Shown: positions 46,698-54,406 of the stretch, piece by piece
Numbering within the stretch: position 1 is the first letter of the stretch
How the letters are laid out: each line of letters opens with the position of its first letter
Assembly (NCBI GenBank): GCA_019739215.1
Contig: JAHHDR010000034.1
Span: 62,001 to 126,000 of the forward strand
Length of the DNA stretch: 64,000 nt
Source of the DNA: Rhizobium sp.
GTDB lineage: Bacteria > Pseudomonadota > Alphaproteobacteria > Rhizobiales > Rhizobiaceae
Direction of reading: 5' to 3'
Position numbers and translations under genes: made by a program
The notes under the pieces: model-generated
Database searches by the model: none
The model's input: the letters and a program-made list of their open reading frames with translations, nothing else
Told to the model about the DNA's origin: nothing

Positions 46698-47157
46698 CGG
46701 CGGTCTCCTGCAACGGTCTGGAAAGGGGGGACGCATGGACACGCCGATGCCGTCACGCGGCCGGTTCGGGGGTCCGTGGTCTGGCTGGTTTTCGGACGGG
46801 GCGCCTTCTGACGCTCTATGTTTGTTGATATGTTGCGCCACAAGGCGCCCCGTTATGCATTTGTCCCATGCAACGCCGGTCCCTCTGCGTCACCGGATGC
46901 CCCGGGGTGGTGGATGCCATCCGGCCTCCACGCCCACGATGTTATTTGCCATCCGTTGCTGGCATGGCATTGCCGGACCATCACCCCGGCCTGCATCCGA
47001 ATGCATCCTATGCCTCACAGGCACGCCCGGGCCTTTTTCAGCCCGGAGGAGGACCATTTTCTGCATGAGCCCTAGGGGCAGCCTGCGTCTCAGCCACCCG
47101 AAGGCACATGGCCCGCCTCGCCGGGTGACGCCCACCCGGTGTATCCGACGACGGAAC
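46698..47157. other. GC-rich intergenic region left of the defence-like island
   Basis: About 460 bases with no convincing gene; short open frames on both strands lack ribosome sites or domain-like sequence. It contains a 7-bp hairpin (CCGGGTG/CACCCGG, 47121-47139) near the island edge. It was examined for tRNA, RNase P, tmRNA and SRP RNA landmarks without success. Confidence 0.4.
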
Positions 47158-47195
47158 GGAGGGAATGTAGCATGGGGTTGAAGGGAGGGGAAGGC
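47158..47195. repeat. Left arm of inverted repeat flanking the island
   Basis: GGAGGGAATGTAGCATGGGG and following bases align with the reverse complement of 51302-51340 at 32 of 39 positions with one gap, including blocks AGCATGGG and GGGGAAGGC. It marks the point where base composition drops. The right arm is the leader of polA, so this arm looks like an inverted copy of that leader. Confidence 0.7.
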
Positions 47196-47330
47196 AAACT
47201 AGGAATATTTTCTTATATCTTGTGTCGAGACATTCTTGGTCAGCGCGTCTTCTCGAGATGGCGCCCGCCACCTATATGTGTATAGTCACTCGTCAATCCG
47301 CATAGCGAGCAAATCTTTTTTGGTCCTTCG

Positions 47331-50300
47331 ATGCCCAACATTCCAGTTCTAGATCTAAATAACTATTCACGAATCCTGTCACTTCTCGACCAACGCGACA
47401 TCGCGCTTTGGATCGAAAAGCCGTTCGCCGACTCCGTCTCCACAGATGCGTTAGCAGATTTGATCAGGCTACCCTGGAGTGTCGTCCTCAGCGATGCCGG
47501 AGACGAGCACTTGATTGAGAATCTTGAGATGAGCGAGCCGATCGACAGCGCGTTGGTTCGCAGGCGTGGCTTCGTCCAGATTGTCGACGGCGATCCTCGT
47601 GACGTCGTGCTTCCTCCTCGGTCAATGCCGCTGCTGCTGCTCAATGGCCGCGCATCCAGTACTTCGAGGGGAATGGCTGCCGCGGCACGACGCATCAATA
47701 TGCTCCAAGAGTTGACAAGAAGATCGGTCAAACAACTTGTTATCCTTTGCGGACCTAGCCCAACGGTTCCCGATGATTTCGATGCTCTCTGGAGCGATGG
47801 ATTTCGAACGTCACTAACGGTTGTAAGTGATGACCCCGATGCGCAAACGAACTGGAGTGGATGGCTCCAAACAGCCGGAGCGCAGGCAATCGGGCTCCAT
47901 AGGGATCATCCGGAGCAATTTTGCCGCCGACTATACTCGGAATTCGTCAGCGCCCGAGGCGAGCGGCAGTTTCTAAGAATTCGTTCCATAGATGGGAAGA
48001 TGCAACGCTTAGACGTCTCCGGATTGGATGATCCTGAGCACCCGCTATTAGGCGCATTTCAGCTATTAGCGGACAGCGAACTTGCACCGCTGATGCCAGA
48101 GGACCTATCTGTTTCGGATATTGAAACTTTTTTTAAGGACGCGGCAGGCTCTTGGCGTCCGTATGCCGCAGGTATGCCTTGGCAACGCGACGAGACGTCT
48201 TTAAGCGCCGTGCATAGAGCACTACGCCGACTAGACAGAGGCCCTCGTGCAGATGCATCAGAAGCACATAACTTCTTTATAACAGCGGAATCCGGGGCTG
48301 GGGCAACCACGTTCATTAGACGTATCGCGTTTGACACAGCTTCTCACGGTTATCCTACCCTTATCGCAGGCCGCCCCCCATTCTCACCCAACGCAACCGA
48401 TGTAGTTCACTTTCTTACAAGAATATTGGAGCGCAGCCGCGAAGAGGACATCAACCCTTCCAGCGAGCGGTTATATGAAGCTCCTTGCGTGATCATATTT
48501 GACCAATCTCATTGGGAAGGGCGTGAAGACGAGGCGATAACCTTTGTACGCGAATTGGATAGGGGTGGCAGACGAGCAGTCATAATTGTTGTGACTGGGC
48601 CGTATGTTAACCTGACCTTAGAAGGGAGTGTCCATTTTCGTCATCTTACACACCTCACACATGAGGTAAGTGCAGAACAGGCGCTCGCGCTAGGTCGTCA
48701 TCTGAACAAGTATTTATCAATCCATGGCTCAACCCGCAGCGAAGGGGATTGGCGAGGCTTCTATCAAGCCTCAGCAGTTCAGGCGGGGCAGGGAATTGCT
48801 TCTTTTTGGATAGCACTTTCTTTCTGGGTACAACGTCAATTCGATATGGGCGAGACCGTACAGTCTTGGATATATCGACGTTTCAGGGAGGCTGTTCGGG
48901 ACGCCGAAGTTGGATTGGCAATAATTAGAATTGCTGCGTTTTCAACAGAACGCCAACCTCTGCCCGATGACTTGCTTCCTCAGAGTGTCGATTGGCCTGT
49001 AACAGAAAAACTTTCTGATCTACAGAAAGATATTGCTCCTCTTGGACTGATTAGAGTTAGAGGCGAGCAAGAGCGATACTGGGCCATGATACACGACCTG
49101 CTTGGTAGATATCTATTGACTGCACTGTTTTACGACGACAGCGCCAAGGAACAGTATGGATTCTCAAGTGCGCAGAACCCCGAGCATCTACGCTTCCTAG
49201 CGCTTCGTGAACTATCATCTGACAGAGCTCTTGAAAGGAAAAGCCTACGTGAGATTGCTGAATCGTTTGCGGTAAACATCTTCAAGATTGATCCGGGTCA
49301 CGGTAGAGCGACATTTGCTCCGTTCTGGAGGGAAGTTCTTAGTGCATTGGACGAGATGCCTCGTTCCCTGTGGACTACGAGTCGTCCATTTCTTCACCAT
49401 ACCGCCGTATCTCGACGACGAATTGCCGCAGACCGCGAGCAATTTCACATGGACAACGAAGAGCGGGCTGACCTTCTAAATCGCGCAGTGCGCGATTTGG
49501 AATTCGCACTGACGGTGCATGCCACCGATGATGCTGAATCGGACATGAATCTTCTCAATTCGTTGGCTCACGCATATCACGATTTAGCGAACGTGGAGAC
49601 CGAAAGAGGCGCTGAAAGATCAATTGTCGAGAGACTTCTGACAAACGCTCGCGAACGAACTCGGCAGGCCTATGCGCTAAATCCCGATAGCACCTTTGTA
49701 ATAGAAACGTATGCACGCGACCTCATTGCAGAAGCAAAAGTCGATCCAAGTCTTGCGGCATACAATGCGATTGAGGTCTTAAATATCGCCTATGCAACCA
49801 TGTGGAGAGAGAATGCGGAGCGAAGACGACACGCTCTTGGTCGCCTTGCAGATGAAGCGCTTGAAATATTGCTGACTAACTTGGGCCCTGAGTCAGCAAA
49901 AAACGAAACGGAGAGCGAGGCCTCGGCTATCGCCAAGGCGCTTCACGCACTCAAGAAGGGCATCGACAACAACTTGAGACTTGGGCTGGACGAGTACCCA
50001 CCGGAAAACCGCATTCGTGCGGCTGAATTGCTTGCAAAGCCCATATTACTTGGAAATCCTCAAGCGATTCGCCTACGATACTCTCTTACATGCATAGATC
50101 AACCTTACAGCTTCCCGCTTCAACTTGAACTGCTACAGTCCTTGACTGGCGGCACCTCGGCCTTTTCCCCTCAAATGCGTCTCGAATACGCAGTACTGCT
50201 GCATCAATGTGACAGGCATTTCGAGGCAGATCGCCAGTTTCGAGATCTCCGCAAGCTCTGGAGAAGGGAGGATCACTATGTCGAAGTTCCGGATAGGATC

Positions 50301-50528
50301 CGATGGCTGTTCGGGAAAGATGGCACAAGTAGACGACAGGTGCATGCAACAGTCACTGCGAGCGGTGAGGGGCGGTATTTTGCTAAAGTACGTGAGTTCG
50401 GCAACTTAGCCTTGGTGTTTCGTCCACAGGAATTCCCGCAGGGAAGCGTTCGTCCTGGTGCGATAATTCGTGGCCAAGTTTCATTTGGTCACAATGGGCC
50501 ATTTCTCCGTCCGCTAACTCAGGGTTAG
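47331..50528 (+). CDS. SAMD9-like STAND NTPase (SIR2-like / P-loop / TPR-like / OB)
   Basis: 1065 aa with no close named family. Residues ~1-230 look like a degenerate SIR2-like Rossmann region (LPWSVVLSDAGDEH, MPLLLLNGR). A P-loop module covers ~290-600: SGAGATTF (321-328) has Ala where Walker A lysine belongs, Walker B is CVIIFDQ (386-392), and a winged-helix-like MIHDLLGRYLLTALF lies at 586-600. Residues ~700-985 are helical, TPR-like. Residues 1003-1060 resemble an OB fold. This order matches the published SAMD9 architecture, including the lysine-less GTT-type P-loop. Low GC marks transfer. It ends 6 bases before the TOPRIM gene. Confidence 0.75.
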   Translation: MPNIPVLDLNNYSRILSLLDQRDIALWIEKPFADSVSTDALADLIRLPWSVVLSDAGDEHLIENLEMSEPIDSALVRRRGFVQIVDGDPRDVVLPPRSMPLLLLNGRASSTSRGMAAAARRINMLQELTRRSVKQLVILCGPSPTVPDDFDALWSDGFRTSLTVVSDDPDAQTNWSGWLQTAGAQAIGLHRDHPEQFCRRLYSEFVSARGERQFLRIRSIDGKMQRLDVSGLDDPEHPLLGAFQLLADSELAPLMPEDLSVSDIETFFKDAAGSWRPYAAGMPWQRDETSLSAVHRALRRLDRGPRADASEAHNFFITAESGAGATTFIRRIAFDTASHGYPTLIAGRPPFSPNATDVVHFLTRILERSREEDINPSSERLYEAPCVIIFDQSHWEGREDEAITFVRELDRGGRRAVIIVVTGPYVNLTLEGSVHFRHLTHLTHEVSAEQALALGRHLNKYLSIHGSTRSEGDWRGFYQASAVQAGQGIASFWIALSFWVQRQFDMGETVQSWIYRRFREAVRDAEVGLAIIRIAAFSTERQPLPDDLLPQSVDWPVTEKLSDLQKDIAPLGLIRVRGEQERYWAMIHDLLGRYLLTALFYDDSAKEQYGFSSAQNPEHLRFLALRELSSDRALERKSLREIAESFAVNIFKIDPGHGRATFAPFWREVLSALDEMPRSLWTTSRPFLHHTAVSRRRIAADREQFHMDNEERADLLNRAVRDLEFALTVHATDDAESDMNLLNSLAHAYHDLANVETERGAERSIVERLLTNARERTRQAYALNPDSTFVIETYARDLIAEAKVDPSLAAYNAIEVLNIAYATMWRENAERRRHALGRLADEALEILLTNLGPESAKNETESEASAIAKALHALKKGIDNNLRLGLDEYPPENRIRAAELLAKPILLGNPQAIRLRYSLTCIDQPYSFPLQLELLQSLTGGTSAFSPQMRLEYAVLLHQCDRHFEADRQFRDLRKLWRREDHYVEVPDRIRWLFGKDGTSRRQVHATVTASGEGRYFAKVREFGNLALVFRPQEFPQGSVRPGAIIRGQVSFGHNGPFLRPLTQG

Positions 50529-50534
50529 CGCGCG

Positions 50535-51251
50535 ATGGCTACCCTGGTAGAAATGTTCGCTTCGCAGATAGGATGGAATATCGGTAAGTACAATGTCGTT
50601 GTGGAGGGAACCAGCGATGTTGGAATATTGCAGCACGCGGCCACTCTTCATGCTCAAGCGAGTGGAGTTAATCCGCTTGCTGACGACTTTGCCGTCGTCG
50701 CATCGGGTCTTCGAGACGATGGCGGCGTAGAGGGCGTAAATAGGCGCCTGGGCGCGGCACGTCAAAATGCTGACGCAGATCGAGATGCCAATGGCTTGCT
50801 TAAATATCGCTTCATTGGTCTTTTTGACAACGACCATGCAGGCAAAAAGGCGTTTAGATTAGCGTCGGCTATCGATCGTAGGGTGGTGCGCTATCGAGAC
50901 GTGTTTCTTTTGCACCCTAATATGCCAATCGCAAATAGCTATCCCGTATCGGGCCTTGAACAGAGCGCCAGTCTATTAAACGCGCCTTACAGCGGACTGG
51001 ACTGGGAGATCGAAGATAGTCTCTCAGAATCCTTCAAGCTTAGATTTCAGTCGAGCAATCCTCGCGCCATTTCCAATATTCTTAGCCGAGGCAACCGAAC
51101 CCATCTAGAACTAACGCGAGAGGGAAAGAGAGCCTTTAGCTTGTTCGTGCGAAATAACGCGAAACACAAGGAAATGGCTGATACAATTCGACTAATTTGC
51201 GCACTTAGAAGTTACTTGGGGATTCCGCACAGCCACATTATATCACCATAG
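50535..51251 (+). CDS. Stand-alone TOPRIM-domain protein
   Basis: 238 aa. The TOPRIM catalytic Glu24 lies in VVVEGTSDVGIL and the DxD pair Asp98/Asp100 in FIGLFDNDHAGKKA, followed by conserved-looking lysines. Residues 60-90 look like an insertion loop and the C-terminal ~100 residues are helical. TOPRIM folds act as nucleases (OLD, Gabija, AriB), primases or topoisomerases; nuclease is the most likely role beside a STAND NTPase. No ATPase, helicase or zinc module is fused. It starts 6 bases after the upstream gene and shares its low GC. Confidence 0.75.
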   Translation: MATLVEMFASQIGWNIGKYNVVVEGTSDVGILQHAATLHAQASGVNPLADDFAVVASGLRDDGGVEGVNRRLGAARQNADADRDANGLLKYRFIGLFDNDHAGKKAFRLASAIDRRVVRYRDVFLLHPNMPIANSYPVSGLEQSASLLNAPYSGLDWEIEDSLSESFKLRFQSSNPRAISNILSRGNRTHLELTREGKRAFSLFVRNNAKHKEMADTIRLICALRSYLGIPHSHIISP

Positions 51252-51301
51252 AATTTCGACAGGTGCGTCGATTGTTTTCGCGGGCTGAATGCATACTTGT
51301 C

Positions 51302-51340
51302 GCCTTCCCCGCCCTTCCCTCCCATGCTAACAATCCCGCC
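51302..51340. repeat. Right arm of inverted repeat flanking the island (polA leader)
   Basis: The 39 bases directly before the polA ATG, beginning GCCTTCCCCGCCCTTCCCTC, are the partner of 47158-47195 in inverted orientation. Because it abuts polA it probably predates the island. No direct target duplication is visible outside the two arms. Confidence 0.7.
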
Positions 51341-54328
51341 ATGCAAAAAGGTGATCATCTCTTTCTCGTCGATGGCTCGGGCTATATCTTCCGGGCGTTC
51401 CATGCGTTGCCGCCGCTGACGCGGAAGACGGACAAGCTGCCGGTGGGGGCCGTCAGCGGGTTCTGCAACATGCTGTGGAAGCTCTTGGTGGATGCGCGCA
51501 ACACCGAGGTGGGGGTGACGCCGACGCATTTTGCCGTCATTTTCGACTATTCCTCGACCACGTTCCGCAAGGCGATCTATCCCGAATACAAGGCCAACCG
51601 CTCGGCGCCGCCGGAGGAGCTGATCCCGCAATTCGCGCTGATCCGCGAGGCGACGCGGGCGTTCAACCTGCCCTGCATCGAGATCGAGGGGTTCGAGGCC
51701 GACGACATCATCGCCACCTATGCGCGCCAGGCCGAGGCCGTCGGGGCCGAGGCGACGATCATCTCGTCGGACAAGGACCTGATGCAGCTCGTCACCGACC
51801 GGGTGCATATGTATGACGGCATGAAGGACAAGCAGATCTCGATCCCCGAAGTGATCGAGAAATGGGGCGTGCCGCCGGAAAAGATGATCGACCTGCAGGC
51901 GCTGACCGGCGACTCGACCGACAACGTGCCCGGCGTGCCCGGCATCGGGCCGAAGACGGCCGCCCAGCTGCTGCTCGAATATGGCGATCTCGACACGCTG
52001 CTGGCGCGGGTCGGCGAGATCAAGCAGCCGAAGCGGCGCGAGAGCATCATTGCGGCGAAAGACATCATCGCGATTTCGCGCCAGCTGGTGACACTGAAGG
52101 TCGATACGCCGGTGACCATGCCGCTTGCCGATCTCGCGCTCGAGCCGCAGGACGGGCCGAAGCTGGTGGGCTTTCTCAAGGCGATGGAATTCACCACGCT
52201 GACCCGGCGCGTCGCCGAGGCCTGCGGTGTCGATGCGGCAGCCGTCGAGCCGACCGACGTGCCGATCGTCTGGGACGGGGCGGCGCGCGGACCGGATCTC
52301 GACGCGGGCGACGCGGCCGGTATTCCGCTGCCCGAGGGGGTCAAGGCGCCGAAGAGCGGGGTGCCGACGGAGCCGGAGACCGGATCGGACACGTCAGCGG
52401 CCGCCGGGCTCGCGCGGGCGCGGGCGGCGTTCTTCGCCACGGCGAAGATCGACCATGGAACCTACGAGACCGTGCGCGATGTCGCAGCGCTCGAACGCTG
52501 GATCGCGGCGGCGCGCGAGACCGGCGTGGTCGCCTTCGACACCGAGACGACCTCGCTCGACCCGATGCAGGCGGAACTCGCCGGCTTTTCGCTGGCCATA
52601 GCGGACAACACGACGGGGCCCTCGGGGCAGAAGATCTTTGCCTGTTACGTGCCCGTCGGCCACAAGTCCGGCCATGGCGACCTGCTGGGCGGCGGGCTCG
52701 CCGAGGGCCAGATCCCGATCCGCGAGGCGCTGGCGCTGGTCAAGCCGCTGATGGAGGACCCGGCCGTGCTCAAGGTCGGCCAGAACATCAAATATGACTG
52801 GCTGGTGATGAAGCGCCACGGCATCGCGGTCGCACCCTTCGACGACACGATGCTGATGAGCTATGTCATCGACGGCGGCGGCAACACGCCGCATGGCATG
52901 GACCCGCTTTCCGAGCGCTGGCTGGGCCACACGCCGATCGCCTACAAGGATGTCGCGGGCTCGGGCAAGTCGGCGGTGACCTTCGACATGGTTGAGATTC
53001 AGAAAGCCTCCGCTTACGCAGCCGAGGATGCCGACATCACCATGCGGCTTTGGCTGGTGCTGAAGCCGCAGGTTATCGCCAAGGGCCTGATGCGGGTCTA
53101 CGAGCGGCTGGAGCGGCCGCTGGTCGATGTCATCGCGCGGATGGAGGAGCGCGGCATCTCGGTCGACCGGCAGGTGCTGTCGCGGCTGTCGGGCGAGCTT
53201 GCCCAGGCGGCCGCTGGTATCGAGGATGAGATCTACAAGCTGGCCGGCGAGCGGTTCAACATCGGCTCGCCCAAGCAACTCGGCGACATCCTGTTCGGCA
53301 AGATGGGCTTCGATTCCGGTGGTGGCAAGACCAAGACCGGGCAATGGTCGACCTCGGCGCAGGTGCTGGAGGATCTCGCGGCAGCGGGCCACGACCTGCC
53401 GCGCAAGATCGTCGACTGGCGCCAGCTGACCAAGCTCAAGAGCACCTATACGGATTCGCTGCCGGGCTATATCCACCCCGAGACCAAGCGGGTGCATACG
53501 AGCTATGCCATGGCGGCGACGACCACGGGGCGGCTCGCCTCCTCGGAGCCGAACCTGCAGAACATTCCGGTGCGCACGGCGGAGGGGCGCAAGATCCGCA
53601 CGGCATTCATTGCGGCGCCGGGCAATGTGCTGATATCAGCCGACTACAGCCAGATCGAGCTCCGGGTGCTGGCGCATTTCGCCGATATCCCGCAGCTCAA
53701 GCAGGCCTTCGCCGACGGGATCGACATCCATGCGATGACGGCATCGGAAATGTTCGGCGTGCCGGTCGAGGGCATGCCCTCGGAGGTGCGCCGGCGGGCC
53801 AAGGCGATCAATTTCGGCATCATCTACGGTATTTCCGCGTTCGGGCTGGCCAACCAGCTCTCGATCGAGCGTTCGGAAGCCGGCGACTATATCCGCAAGT
53901 ATTTCGAGCGGTTCCCGGGGATCAAGGACTATATGGACGCGTCCAAGGCCAAGGCGCGCGATCTCGGCTATGTCGAGACGATCTTCGGCCGGCGCATCCA
54001 TTATCCCGAGATCCGCTCGTCCAACCCCTCGGTGCGGGCCTTCAACGAGCGGGCCTCGATCAACGCGCCGATCCAGGGCTCGGCCGCCGATGTCATCCGC
54101 CGCGCGATGATCAAGATGGAGCCGGCGCTCGACAAGGCAGGCGTCCATGCCCGGATGCTGCTGCAGGTGCATGACGAACTGATCTTCGAGACGACGGAAG
54201 CCGAAGCCGAGCGCGCGATCCCGGTCATTCGCGAGACGATGGAGCACGCGGCGCTGCCGGCGGTGACGATGTCGGTTCCGCTGGCGGTGGACGCGCGGGC
54301 GGCGAAGAACTGGGACGAGGCGCATTGA
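51341..54328 (+). CDS. polA: DNA polymerase I
   Basis: 995 aa. 5' nuclease domain (~1-295: FLVDGSGYIFRAFHALPPLT, EADDIIATYARQA, SSDKDLMQL). The 3'-5' exonuclease domain (~380-590) retains VVAFDTETTSLDPMQAELAG, so proofreading is probably intact. The polymerase domain has SADYSQIELRVLAHF (motif A), RRRAKAINFGIIYGISAFGL (motif B) and LLQVHDELIFE (motif C). ATG 51341 begins the conserved N-terminus; a longer in-frame extension reaches back to the island edge. High GC returns abruptly here. Confidence 0.97.
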   Translation: MQKGDHLFLVDGSGYIFRAFHALPPLTRKTDKLPVGAVSGFCNMLWKLLVDARNTEVGVTPTHFAVIFDYSSTTFRKAIYPEYKANRSAPPEELIPQFALIREATRAFNLPCIEIEGFEADDIIATYARQAEAVGAEATIISSDKDLMQLVTDRVHMYDGMKDKQISIPEVIEKWGVPPEKMIDLQALTGDSTDNVPGVPGIGPKTAAQLLLEYGDLDTLLARVGEIKQPKRRESIIAAKDIIAISRQLVTLKVDTPVTMPLADLALEPQDGPKLVGFLKAMEFTTLTRRVAEACGVDAAAVEPTDVPIVWDGAARGPDLDAGDAAGIPLPEGVKAPKSGVPTEPETGSDTSAAAGLARARAAFFATAKIDHGTYETVRDVAALERWIAAARETGVVAFDTETTSLDPMQAELAGFSLAIADNTTGPSGQKIFACYVPVGHKSGHGDLLGGGLAEGQIPIREALALVKPLMEDPAVLKVGQNIKYDWLVMKRHGIAVAPFDDTMLMSYVIDGGGNTPHGMDPLSERWLGHTPIAYKDVAGSGKSAVTFDMVEIQKASAYAAEDADITMRLWLVLKPQVIAKGLMRVYERLERPLVDVIARMEERGISVDRQVLSRLSGELAQAAAGIEDEIYKLAGERFNIGSPKQLGDILFGKMGFDSGGGKTKTGQWSTSAQVLEDLAAAGHDLPRKIVDWRQLTKLKSTYTDSLPGYIHPETKRVHTSYAMAATTTGRLASSEPNLQNIPVRTAEGRKIRTAFIAAPGNVLISADYSQIELRVLAHFADIPQLKQAFADGIDIHAMTASEMFGVPVEGMPSEVRRRAKAINFGIIYGISAFGLANQLSIERSEAGDYIRKYFERFPGIKDYMDASKAKARDLGYVETIFGRRIHYPEIRSSNPSVRAFNERASINAPIQGSAADVIRRAMIKMEPALDKAGVHARMLLQVHDELIFETTEAEAERAIPVIRETMEHAALPAVTMSVPLAVDARAAKNWDEAH

Positions 54329-54356
54329 GGGGCTGACCGTCAGCCCCCAACGAAAT

Positions 54357-54388
54357 CGGCCCGGGGTTTCCCCCGGGCCGCGTTGTTT
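54357..54388. terminator. Hairpin between polA and the chemoreceptor gene
   Basis: CGGCCCGGGG pairs perfectly with CCCCGGGCCG across TTTC, followed by CGTTGTTTC. It lies between convergent genes and may serve both, though the T-run is short. Confidence 0.65.
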
Positions 54389-54406
54389 CAGCACTGAGTT
54401 TCGGCC

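Noticed and set aside
46800..47157. Possible structured RNA gene in the GC-rich region left of the island
   Set aside because: Checked for RNase P, tmRNA, SRP and tRNA landmarks and found none; one 7-bp hairpin is not enough.
47158..51340. Calling the island a transposon with terminal inverted repeats
   Set aside because: The arms suggest it, but there is no transposase or integrase, no target duplication, and the right arm belongs to the polA leader.
52394..53497. Long frame antisense to polA, and similar ones opposite the chemoreceptor and the cyclase
   Set aside because: Same explanation; the sense genes are certain.
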